Assembly: GCA_021824575.1 (NCBI GenBank)
Contig: JAKAKJ010000084.1
Location: 1 to 64,000, forward strand
DNA length: 64,000 bases
Direction: 5' to 3'
Origin: Chloroflexota bacterium
GTDB lineage: Bacteria > Chloroflexota > Anaerolineae > Anaerolineales > Villigracilaceae
The notes beneath the pieces are model-generated. The model was given only the letters and a program-made list of their open reading frames with translations. It was not told the DNA's origin and ran no database searches. Made by a program: the position numbers and the translations under genes. This document shows, one piece after another, positions 9,071-17,819 of the stretch. Positions within the stretch are counted from its first letter, which is position 1. Each line of letters opens with the position of its first letter.

Positions 9071-9504
9071 GGCTTCCTTCTGAGTATGGGTTTTTCTGGC
9101 TAAGAGCAGCCAAAATTATACCGTGCCAACCCAACTTGACTTGTCCAAATAACTTGCAGGGTTATTGCAAAGAGAATATCGCCATTTTGGCGATATTCGG
9201 ATGCGTCAGGACTCTGCCGTGGGATGTCTTCTGATCTTCTTTCGAACGAAATGCTATTGGATAATGCGACCAAAAGCCTTCATTCATGACACAAAACCAA
9301 GCTTTCAGTTACACAAAAATTTGTCGCGAAACCCGGCGTGTGAGGGTTGAAACCGCGATGCGTGCGAAGGGAAAATCCCGTGTCTTTACCCTCTGGCAGT
9401 GAGAAACTTCTACTGCCTTTCATGAAGAAGCAGGTGACATTTAGCGCATCCGCGCCGGGATTTCCTCAGATGACGCGCCATTCTTCAAAGTTTATAATCG
9501 TAAC

Positions 9505-10761
9505 GTGTTTTCCCGCATTATAGAAAATCAAATACCGGATTCATATCGCTCCAACTTCATCCATCTCTATTTCGACATGGGATGGTTTGGCGTTCTAAGC
9601 GGTTCGGCGGTCAACTTTCTGAATATTTATGCCGCGCGCCTCGGCGCATCCGCAAACGAGATCGGGTTGTTGAGCGCGGTCGGTGCGATGGTCAGCCTGA
9701 CGCTGGCGATACCATCAGGCCACTGGATTGCCCGCCGTCCCATCGGCAAAGCCGTCTTCTGGACTTCCGTTCTTTACCGCATCGGCTTTCTGCTTTGGAT
9801 TCCACTGCCGTGGATTTTTGGCAACCAGGCTCAGGTCTGGGCGTTGATCGTTCTCGCGCTGCTGATGGCGATTCCGCTGACGCCGCTTTCGGTTGGCTTC
9901 AATGCGTTGTTCGCGTCCGCCGTCCCCGAAGAATATCGCGCCCATGTGGCGGGCATCCGCAATGTGGTTTTATCGGTGACATATATTTTGTCGTCGCTGT
10001 TGAGTGGATACTTGCTCGAGCAGTTCACATTTCCGGTTGGATATCAAATTGTTTTTGCAATCGGATTCTTTGGCGCGGCGATGAGCAGTCTGCATCTTTA
10101 TTTTGTGAAGCCGTTGCCGGTGTCGGATGTGAAACCGCCTCTTTCGGAACCGGAGCCGGATGAGGTTCCCGAAAGAGCGGATCGCCCGCTCGATCTTTCA
10201 TCCGCCATCCGCACCGACGTCTGGTCCACGCGCTTTCGAAATGTCCTGCTGGTCCTGATGGGATTCCATCTCGCACAATATCTGGCGCTTCCGGTGTTCC
10301 CGCTTTATCAGGTCAATCAACTGCATCTCACCGACGACCAGATTGGCATTGCCTCGGCATTGTTTTATCTGGTGGTTTTGTTTGGCTCCACACAGCTTCG
10401 ACGTGTTGTGCATAAGATTGGGCATCGCAATGTCACGGCGTTGGGCGTGTTTGGTATGGGGCTGTATCCATTCCTGCTGGCTCTTTCGCACAACGCTTTG
10501 GATTTCTATATTCTGTCTGCCATCGGCGGATTGAGTTGGGCATTAGCTGGCGGAGCGTACGCGAACTACCTGCTCGAACGGATTCCCGCCCACGACCGGC
10601 CCGCGTATCTCGCCTGGTACAACGTGATCTTGAACGCATGTATCCTCGTCGGATCATTGGTCGGGCCGTTGATCGCAAATGGAATTGGTTTGATCCCCGC
10701 GCTGTTTGTCTTTGCCTGCATACGTTCGCTGGCTGGCGTCGCCATCTGGAAATGGGGCTGA
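9505..10761 (+). CDS. MFS transporter
   Basis: 418 aa, 12 predicted TM segments, MFS-like loop IPSGHWIARRPIGK; GTG start. Confidence 0.8.
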   Translation: MFSRIIENQIPDSYRSNFIHLYFDMGWFGVLSGSAVNFLNIYAARLGASANEIGLLSAVGAMVSLTLAIPSGHWIARRPIGKAVFWTSVLYRIGFLLWIPLPWIFGNQAQVWALIVLALLMAIPLTPLSVGFNALFASAVPEEYRAHVAGIRNVVLSVTYILSSLLSGYLLEQFTFPVGYQIVFAIGFFGAAMSSLHLYFVKPLPVSDVKPPLSEPEPDEVPERADRPLDLSSAIRTDVWSTRFRNVLLVLMGFHLAQYLALPVFPLYQVNQLHLTDDQIGIASALFYLVVLFGSTQLRRVVHKIGHRNVTALGVFGMGLYPFLLALSHNALDFYILSAIGGLSWALAGGAYANYLLERIPAHDRPAYLAWYNVILNACILVGSLVGPLIANGIGLIPALFVFACIRSLAGVAIWKWG

Positions 10762-10769
10762 TTAAACTT

Positions 10770-10833
10770 TTGACCGCAAAGCGCATGAAGAACGCTAAGT
10801 TTTATGATTTTCTTGGCGGTCTTCGCGGTTCAA
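10770..10833. repeat. Imperfect long hairpin, dispersed CGCAAAG/CTTCGCGG type
   Basis: TTGACCGCAAAGCGCATGAAGAACGCTAAG ... CTTGGCGGTCTTCGCGGTTCAA. Confidence 0.5.
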
Positions 10834-10859
10834 ATTCGGTTGTGTTAGAATGATTTTGT

Positions 10860-11318
10860 ATGGCCGAAAACGTTAAAGTCGTCGCCACCAACCGCAAAGC
10901 CGGTTTTGAATATTTCCTGCTCGAACGGTTCGAGGCAGGTTTGTCTTTGCAGGGCAGCGAGATCAAATCCATCCGCGCCGGGCAGATGAGCATTGTCGAG
11001 TCTTACGTGGATATAGAAAACGGGAAAGACGCGTGGCTCATCGAAGCGCACATCGCTCCATACGAACAAGCCAACCGCTTCAATCACGATCCGAAGCGCA
11101 AGCGCCGCCTGCTGTTACACAAGAAAGAGATTCGCGAACTATGGAACGGCGTCAAGCAAAAAGGCATGACCATCGTCCCGACGCGCGTCTATTTGAAGGA
11201 TGGCCGCGCCAAAATCGAGATCGCACTGGCGCGCGGCAAGAAAGCTTACGATAAACGCGCTGCGATTGCCAAACGCGATCAAGCGCGCGAACAGGAACGC
11301 GAGTCCAGAGTAAGATAA
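10860..11318 (+). CDS. smpB: SsrA-binding protein SmpB
   Basis: NRKAGFEYFLLERFEAGLSLQGSEIKSIRAGQ ... YDKRAAIAKRDQAREQERE is a clear SmpB signature. Confidence 0.97.
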   Translation: MAENVKVVATNRKAGFEYFLLERFEAGLSLQGSEIKSIRAGQMSIVESYVDIENGKDAWLIEAHIAPYEQANRFNHDPKRKRRLLLHKKEIRELWNGVKQKGMTIVPTRVYLKDGRAKIEIALARGKKAYDKRAAIAKRDQAREQERESRVR

Positions 11319-11368
11319 TTCTGGAAGCCAATCAATTCGGCATCAGAGGGCCAGACTGCGAGACAAAG

Positions 11369-12154
11369 ATGAATCAACCCTACACCATCGGCGGCATCAA
11401 TCTTCTGCCCGAAGAGGAAAAACGCAAAATCTATTGCGACCTGATTCCACGCGAACTATTGGAACGATTCAACATCCCGCGCACGTTCGTTGATTCGCAA
11501 GGCCGTTCGCTGATCAAAGCCAAATGGGCGCCCGGCAACCCATCCGTCGAACTGGCGCTTTTCCATCAAGCCGATTTTCCCGATCCGATTCTATACGGTC
11601 ACATGACCGACACGATGAATGGTCAGGTTCACATTCTTTTATATATTTTGAACGATCCCGATTCGCCCCGCTTTGATGTGGACAAAATGCCGGACGGCCG
11701 CGCCACAAAGTTTGGCACGCTGATGCGGAATCTCGAAGCCGAGAAAGCAGCTCTCGAAACGGGACTCACTCCGGGTCAGGTGCGACACGGATTGCGTTTG
11801 CTGGGTCCAGCTGTCATCGCGTTCGAGAACTTTGTCGAAGGGCTTGGTCACGATATGTTTTTCGCCGAGCCTTTGTATTATCACAACGCGATCATCTTCG
11901 AGCGTTATGGATTTGCCTACCAGCAGGGGCGCAAACTGATGGAACGAATCCACGCCGGATTTTTGCCGGGCGGCGACTTACTGAAGCAACTCGATGGCTC
12001 GACGTTTCGCCCGCGCGAAGCGGTCAACAGCATTCGGCTGCGCTCGTGGGCCATTCACGATGGACTGCTGGGCGAACCGTTTACGAATGTGACAATGTAT
12101 AAGCGCGTTGGCAGGCACGCGGGTGTCAGCACAACGGAAGATACAAAGTGGTGA
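11369..12154 (+). CDS. Conserved-looking hypothetical protein
   Basis: 261-aa ORF with good coding character in a gap not claimed by other genes; weak GNAT-like NAIIFERYGFAYQQGRKLME segment. Confidence 0.7.
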   Translation: MNQPYTIGGINLLPEEEKRKIYCDLIPRELLERFNIPRTFVDSQGRSLIKAKWAPGNPSVELALFHQADFPDPILYGHMTDTMNGQVHILLYILNDPDSPRFDVDKMPDGRATKFGTLMRNLEAEKAALETGLTPGQVRHGLRLLGPAVIAFENFVEGLGHDMFFAEPLYYHNAIIFERYGFAYQQGRKLMERIHAGFLPGGDLLKQLDGSTFRPREAVNSIRLRSWAIHDGLLGEPFTNVTMYKRVGRHAGVSTTEDTKW

Positions 12155-12187
12155 GCGGGGAGTCTGCGGGAATAAAGGACCAGCGGG

Positions 12188-12793
12188 TTATTGTGGAGGC
12201 GATATCAACTGGTTCAATGCAAAGAACACAATCTCGCGAACGCTGAAGCGGTCAAGCACTGTGTGAGGGATTTGACCCTCGAGCATGAGCGAGACGATGC
12301 CGTGTAATTGTCCCCATACGGAAATGGCCATCATCTCTGGTGGGGCAGGGCGCAAAACGCCCGCTTCCTGGCAGACCCGCACAACATCCACCACGCGCTC
12401 GAATGTTTTGCGTGAAATTTCGACAAAGGCCGGATAATCTTTTTCCTTTTCCAACACGCCCGAAAACATGATATTGAAGGTGTCCGTGTTATTTATGGCA
12501 AATTGAACATACGCCCATGCTCCTTCTGCCAACTGTCGCCGGGGATTATTGGAGTAAGGCGAGACGGCGATGTCCAACTCGGCATAGAGCTGCTTGAATC
12601 CTTCGGTGGAGATGGCCGCGATCAACGACTGTTTATCCGGGAAATGAGCATACGGCGCGGAATGACTGACCCCCGCTTTTTGGGCAACTTTCCGCAGGCT
12701 CAATCCACCGATACCCTCTTTCGCAAGGATTTTGATGCCTGCCTGAATAAGCGCATTTTTCAAATCGCCGTGATGATATTTTTTTAGTGACAT
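12188..12793 (-). CDS. TetR/AcrR family transcriptional regulator
   Basis: N-terminal HTH KKYHHGDLKNALIQAGIKILAKEGIGGLSLRKVAQKAGVSHSAPYAHFPDKQSLIAAI; start at MSLKKYHH. Confidence 0.93.
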   Translation of the reverse strand: MSLKKYHHGDLKNALIQAGIKILAKEGIGGLSLRKVAQKAGVSHSAPYAHFPDKQSLIAAISTEGFKQLYAELDIAVSPYSNNPRRQLAEGAWAYVQFAINNTDTFNIMFSGVLEKEKDYPAFVEISRKTFERVVDVVRVCQEAGVLRPAPPEMMAISVWGQLHGIVSLMLEGQIPHTVLDRFSVREIVFFALNQLISPPQ

Positions 12794-12813
12794 AAACTTG
12801 ATATTACGTCCAA

Positions 12814-12832
12814 ATCTTGACACCGTCAAGAT
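12814..12832. promoter_or_regulatory. Putative TetR operator 1 (19-bp palindrome)
   Basis: ATCTTGAC-ACC-GTCAAGAT, perfect dyad in the divergent intergenic region, overlapping the -35. Confidence 0.8.
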
Positions 12833-12845
12833 ATTGTCCTAAAAT
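12817..12845 (+). promoter_or_regulatory. Putative sigma-70-type promoter for the aldolase operon
   Basis: TTGACA (12817-12822), 17-bp spacer, TAAAAT (12840-12845). Confidence 0.7.
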
Positions 12846-12862
12846 CTGGACGCTGTCTAGAT
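12844..12862. promoter_or_regulatory. Putative TetR operator 2 (19-bp imperfect palindrome)
   Basis: ATCTGGAC-GCT-GTCTAGAT, same architecture as operator 1, 30 bp downstream, overlapping the -10/+1 region. Confidence 0.75.
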
Positions 12863-12885
12863 TGAATGAGGAGGCCGCTTTGGGA

Positions 12886-13566
12886 ATGTTTGACGACGCG
12901 AAAAAACAAATTGTCGAGTCGGCGCAGGAATTGACTCGGAAAGGATATTTGATGGCGACCGGGGGAAATTTGTCGTTGCGGATTGCCGGGCAAAATGCTT
13001 TTGCCATTACCCCGTCCAATTACGATTACATGAAAATGGCCCCGGACGATGTTTGCGTTCTGGATTTCGAACTGAATCTGCTCGAAGGAACTCGCAAACC
13101 ATCGGTTGAATCATCCATGCACGGAGCAGTCTATCAAGTTCGCAGTGATGTAACCGCCATTGTTCACACACATCAAGTTTATGCCAGCGCGCTGACATTG
13201 ATTAAAGCTCCGATCCCTGCATTGTTTGATGAGCAGGCGCGTTTTCTTGGCCGAAGCGTGGACATCATTCCTTACGCGCCCTCCGGTACGGGATTTCTAA
13301 AGAATACAGTCGCCAAGCATGTGAAGAATCATAACAACGCGTTCATGATGCAAAATCATGGTGCGCTGGTTTTTGGGCACGATATGGAACGCGCCATTCA
13401 CAACGTGGAAATTCTGGAGAAATGTGCGCTGGCATATCTGCTGGCAATTTGCTCTGAACGCAAAATCAGCAAAATCCCGTTAGCCGTGCGTGAAGTCGCG
13501 TTTTCAAAATTACGAAACGATCAAAAGAAAGTCGAGAGGGGCGAAAGTGTGAAAGGCGGAGAATAA
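12886..13566 (+). CDS. Class II aldolase/adducin family protein (L-fuculose-phosphate aldolase-like)
   Basis: LTRKGYLMATGGNLSLRI, AIVHTHQVYASALT, NHGALVFGHDMERAIHNVEILEKCA; upstream GAGGAGG. Confidence 0.88.
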   Translation: MFDDAKKQIVESAQELTRKGYLMATGGNLSLRIAGQNAFAITPSNYDYMKMAPDDVCVLDFELNLLEGTRKPSVESSMHGAVYQVRSDVTAIVHTHQVYASALTLIKAPIPALFDEQARFLGRSVDIIPYAPSGTGFLKNTVAKHVKNHNNAFMMQNHGALVFGHDMERAIHNVEILEKCALAYLLAICSERKISKIPLAVREVAFSKLRNDQKKVERGESVKGGE

Positions 13567-13567
13567 A

Positions 13568-15013
13568 ATGGACGAGCAGAAATATGCAATCAGTCAGTAT
13601 CATGACACAAAAGAAATTTATGCAAGGTTAGACAACCTTATCAGCCAGCCGATGCGTCCGGTCAATCGTGAGAAGATGCAGGAATTTCTCAGTTATTTCG
13701 ATAATCAATGCAGGCGTTCAAAAGATTTAACGGATGAAGCCAAAAAATTTATTCCGGGCGGCGTGCAGCATAATCTGGCTTTCAATTATCCATTTCCAAT
13801 TGCCATCGAAAAAGTGGAAGGCGCACATTTGTGGGACGCGGATGGAAATCAATACATTGATTTTCTTCAAGCAGGCGGACCAACCGTGCTCGGCAGCAAT
13901 TATGCACCGCTGCGCGAGAAAATTTTTGAATTGCTTAGATCCTGCGGCCCGGTCACCGGCTTGTTTCACGAGTACGAATTGAAGTTGGCGCAACTTGTCA
14001 ATCGCTACATGCCGTCTGTCGAAATGTTCCGCATGTTGGGATCAGGAACAGAAGGCGTGATGGCTGCCATCCGCGCTGCGCGCACGTTTACGAAAAAGAA
14101 ATATGTAATCAAAGTCGGCGGTGCGTATCACGGTTGGAGTGATCAGATGGTTTATGGATTGCATGTTCCGGGCACGGGTCGGCTCGAAGCGAAAGGCATT
14201 CCGCGTGGTGCCAGTTCTGCCACCGAGGAATTTTTTCCGAACAGCCTCAGCGCGTTGAAACGTCATTTAATGGTCAACCGCTTGAGGGGCGGAACCGCGG
14301 CGGTTATTGTCGAACCGCTCGGACCTGAATCGGGAACACGTCCAGTTGCATTCGACTTCAATCAAAAAGTTCGCGAACTTTGCGACGAGTTCGGTACGCT
14401 TCTGATCTTCGACGAAGTCGTGACCGGCTTCCGTCTTGGCTTGGGAGGCGCCCAGGGTTTTTTCGGCGTCAAACCCGATCTGACGGTTTTTGGAAAATGT
14501 ATCTCCGGTGGTTATCCGATGGCGGGCGGCGTGGGCGGACGTGCAGATGTGATGATGTGCTTCGCGGCTGGCATCGGCGGTACAGGCGAACGCGCGTACA
14601 TTGGCGGAACACTTTCAGCAAATCCACTTTCATGTGTGGCCGGTTATTACTCACTGCTTGAAATGGAACGGACGAATGCGCCGGTCATTGCGGGACGCGC
14701 AGGTGATAGACTGACGAAAGGTTTGCAAGCCGTCGTCGAAAAATATGACTTACCGTTTGTTGTTTACAACCAGGGTTCGATTGTCCATCTTGAAACATCC
14801 GGTGTGATGCTGCTCGATCTTCGCAATCCGATTCGACTCGCGCGTGAACTCAAGCCGCGCAAACACATGATGGAAGAAATGGGCGCGGCATATATGTCGC
14901 AGGGATTGATCACGCTGGCGGGTTCGCGCATGTACACATCCATGGCAGATACGGATGATGTGATTGATGAGGCTCTCCGTAAATTTGAAACCGTGTTGAG
15001 TGCGTGTGCATAA
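13568..15013 (+). CDS. Class III aminotransferase (glutamate-1-semialdehyde aminomutase-like)
   Basis: FIPGGVQHN, GSGTEGVMAAIRAARTFTKKKYVIKVGGAYHGWSD, LLIFDEVVTGFRLG, VFGKCISGGYPMAGGVGG (PLP lysine). Confidence 0.9.
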   Translation: MDEQKYAISQYHDTKEIYARLDNLISQPMRPVNREKMQEFLSYFDNQCRRSKDLTDEAKKFIPGGVQHNLAFNYPFPIAIEKVEGAHLWDADGNQYIDFLQAGGPTVLGSNYAPLREKIFELLRSCGPVTGLFHEYELKLAQLVNRYMPSVEMFRMLGSGTEGVMAAIRAARTFTKKKYVIKVGGAYHGWSDQMVYGLHVPGTGRLEAKGIPRGASSATEEFFPNSLSALKRHLMVNRLRGGTAAVIVEPLGPESGTRPVAFDFNQKVRELCDEFGTLLIFDEVVTGFRLGLGGAQGFFGVKPDLTVFGKCISGGYPMAGGVGGRADVMMCFAAGIGGTGERAYIGGTLSANPLSCVAGYYSLLEMERTNAPVIAGRAGDRLTKGLQAVVEKYDLPFVVYNQGSIVHLETSGVMLLDLRNPIRLARELKPRKHMMEEMGAAYMSQGLITLAGSRMYTSMADTDDVIDEALRKFETVLSACA

Positions 15014-15023
15014 GAGGAACATC

Positions 15024-16223
15024 ATGGCAGATAACTACAAACTTTATGGCTATCGCTGGGTGGTGCTGGCGGTTTTCATGTTCATCAACCTGACCATCCA
15101 AATACTGTGGATCACGTACGCGCCCATTACCGGGCCTGCCGCAAAATTTTATGGCGTGAGCGATTTGCAAATCGGCTTACTGGCGATGTCGTTCATGATT
15201 GCTTTTATCCCGCTTTCGATTCCCGTTTCGTGGGTTATCGACACGTATGGGTTTAGAGTCGCCGTCAGTATCGGCGCGGTGCTGATGGGAATCTTTGGTC
15301 TCCTGCGCGGATTCGCGGGAGCGAATTATTCCCTCGTTTTGTGGAGCACAATTGGGATCGCTGCGGCTCAGCCCTTTCTGCTGAACGCATGGACGAAAGT
15401 CCCCGCCAATTGGTTTGCCATCGAAGAACGCGCCACCGCGGTCGGGTTGGTGACGCTTGCCAATTTGGTCGGCACAGCGCTTGGTATGGTGTTGACGCCG
15501 ATTCTCACAGAAACGATTTCAATTCCAACTGTTCAAATTATTTATGGCAGCATTGCAGCTTTGTCGGCGATTTTATTTCTTGTGCTTGCAAGAGAGACTC
15601 CACCCACACCGCCCGGACCCGCTGGAAGTGAAGTCCGCGCGTTAATGTTGGATGGACTCAAGCACGCGTTCACAGTGAAATCATTTTGGTTGTATCTGTT
15701 TGTTTCATTTATCGGACTTGGAATCTTCAACGGCGTGACCACGTGGGTGGAAAATATTATTCGTCCGCGCGGATTTACACCAACGGACGCGGGCACGCTC
15801 GGCGCGTTGATGCTGGTCGGCGGAGTCTTGGGTGCTGTGACCATTCCGCCGTTTTCAGACAAGCAACACAAACGTCAGCCTTATATTTTGTTGGGTTTGG
15901 TGTTAGCCATACCAGGACTGGCCGGTGTGGCGTTTTCAACCAGTCTTTGGTTGTTGTTTGTCTCTGCATTTGCGATGGGATTTTTCCTCGTCAGCACAAG
16001 TCCAATCGGGATGCAATACGCGGCGGAAGTGACGCACCCAACTCCCGAAGGTACATCGAATGGATTGATCCAACTTTTCGGTCAAGCTTCGGTTGTATTT
16101 GTTTACATCATGGAAGCACTGAAAACATCGGACGGTTCATTCACGCCCGCATTACTTCTGGCCATTGGACTATTGATCATTAGCGCGTTCCTCGTTACGC
16201 AGATGAAAGACCCTCAGAGATAA
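15024..16223 (+). CDS. MFS transporter
   Basis: About 12 TM segments, FLVCR/MFS-like ITYAPITGPAAKFYGVSDLQIGLLAMSFMIAFIPLSIPVSWVIDTYGFR. Confidence 0.83.
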   Translation: MADNYKLYGYRWVVLAVFMFINLTIQILWITYAPITGPAAKFYGVSDLQIGLLAMSFMIAFIPLSIPVSWVIDTYGFRVAVSIGAVLMGIFGLLRGFAGANYSLVLWSTIGIAAAQPFLLNAWTKVPANWFAIEERATAVGLVTLANLVGTALGMVLTPILTETISIPTVQIIYGSIAALSAILFLVLARETPPTPPGPAGSEVRALMLDGLKHAFTVKSFWLYLFVSFIGLGIFNGVTTWVENIIRPRGFTPTDAGTLGALMLVGGVLGAVTIPPFSDKQHKRQPYILLGLVLAIPGLAGVAFSTSLWLLFVSAFAMGFFLVSTSPIGMQYAAEVTHPTPEGTSNGLIQLFGQASVVFVYIMEALKTSDGSFTPALLLAIGLLIISAFLVTQMKDPQR

Positions 16224-16226
16224 ATT

Positions 16227-17801
16227 ATGACCAACGAAAAATTGATCCTCGCTGTTGACCTTGGCACCTCGGGCATGAAAGTCGCGTTGATCACCGTCAG
16301 CGGGAAAGTGATCGGCTGGGAAACCGGACCTGTCAGACTCATCATCACGCCGGATGGCGGCGCGGAACAATCGCCGGAGGAATGGTGGCGGGCATTTTTG
16401 TCAGCGACGGGAAGGCTGATTAAACGAGAGCCGGACGCGGGTCCGAGTGTGACCGCAGTTTGTTGTTCAACGCAAGGCGAAGGCACAGTCGCGGTTGATA
16501 AAGAGGGAAATGCGCTCGGCAACGCCATCCTGTGGATGGATATGCGCGGCGCTCCAAATCTTCGCAAACAAATCGGTGGCTTGATCAATATGGATGGCGC
16601 GGGCATTGTAAATGTTATGCGTTTTATAAAACTAACAGGCGGTATGCCGTCCATGACCGGCAAAGACCCGGCCGCGCACATGCTTTTTATCCGCGATACG
16701 ATGCCGGAGATTTACGCGCGTACGCATAAATTTTTGAACGTGTTGGATTATATGAATCTGCGTTTGACTGGTGAATTCGTTGCCAGCTTTGATTCGATTG
16801 TCACTTCGTGGGTGACCGATAATCGCGACCCGGATGCGATTCACTATGATGACTCGCTGATTCGCTCTCTCGGCATTGATCGCACCAAATTACCAGACGT
16901 TGTGCCTTGCACAAAAGTAATCGGAAATCTTCGCCGCGAAGTGGCAGATACCTTGGGGCTTTCTTCGAATGTAAAAGTTGTGGGGGGCGCGATTGACAAC
17001 ACTGCTTCGGCCATTGGTGCGGGCGCGGTCGAAGATTATTTGCCGCATCTTTACATTGGCACATCTTCGTGGATCGCGGCGCACGTGCCATTCAAAAAGA
17101 CCGATGTGTTTTCGAGCATGGCGTCCATCCCGTGCGCGGTGCCAGGGCGCTATTTGCTAACCGCGCTTCAGGCGACTGCGGGCGGCAATCTCACATTTCT
17201 GCGCGACAACATCATTTATCATAAGGATGAATTGCTGCAGGAAGCGGATGTTCCCGATATTTTCAAAGTGTTGGATCAAATCGCCGAACGTGTCCCCGCG
17301 GGCGCCAATGGTGTGATGTACACTCCGTGGATTTGGGGCGAGCGCGCACCTGTGGATGACAAATCGCTTCGCGCGGGACTTTATAACTTGTCGCTGAACA
17401 ATACGCGTGAAGACATCATCCGGGCTTTTCTCGAAGGCATTGCCTTCAACACGCGCTGGCTGCTATCGCCAGTTGAGAAATTTCTGGGGCGTAAGGTTGA
17501 GTCCATCAATATTGTCGGAGGAGGAGCGCAATCAAACGTGTGGTGCCAGATTTTCGCCGATGTGATGAACGTCGAAATCAGACAGGTGGCCGATCCTATT
17601 TACGCCAACGCACGCGGCGCGGCCTGGATCGGAGCCGTCGGCCTGGGCGAGATCAAATTCAGCGACATACCCAAATTGGTTCAATTTAAAAAGTCCTACC
17701 AGCCGAGGTCACAAAATCGCGCAATGTACGATGATAAATTTGAAGTGTTCCAGCAAATTTACAAACAGATGAAAAGCATATATCATCGGCTGAATAATTG
17801 A
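16227..17801 (+). CDS. FGGY-family carbohydrate kinase (xylulokinase-like)
   Basis: LILAVDLGTSGMKVALITVSG, AILWMDMRG, IVGGGAQSNVWCQIFADVMNVEIRQVADPIYANARGAAWIGAVGLG. Confidence 0.93.
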   Translation: MTNEKLILAVDLGTSGMKVALITVSGKVIGWETGPVRLIITPDGGAEQSPEEWWRAFLSATGRLIKREPDAGPSVTAVCCSTQGEGTVAVDKEGNALGNAILWMDMRGAPNLRKQIGGLINMDGAGIVNVMRFIKLTGGMPSMTGKDPAAHMLFIRDTMPEIYARTHKFLNVLDYMNLRLTGEFVASFDSIVTSWVTDNRDPDAIHYDDSLIRSLGIDRTKLPDVVPCTKVIGNLRREVADTLGLSSNVKVVGGAIDNTASAIGAGAVEDYLPHLYIGTSSWIAAHVPFKKTDVFSSMASIPCAVPGRYLLTALQATAGGNLTFLRDNIIYHKDELLQEADVPDIFKVLDQIAERVPAGANGVMYTPWIWGERAPVDDKSLRAGLYNLSLNNTREDIIRAFLEGIAFNTRWLLSPVEKFLGRKVESINIVGGGAQSNVWCQIFADVMNVEIRQVADPIYANARGAAWIGAVGLGEIKFSDIPKLVQFKKSYQPRSQNRAMYDDKFEVFQQIYKQMKSIYHRLNN

Positions 17802-17819
17802 ATTGCCAAAGGAGAGAGC

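Noticed and set aside
9165-9350. 61-aa plus-strand ORF in the 9135-9504 gap
   Set aside because: No ribosome-binding site or protein-like pattern; it begins over the palindrome and is more likely non-coding.
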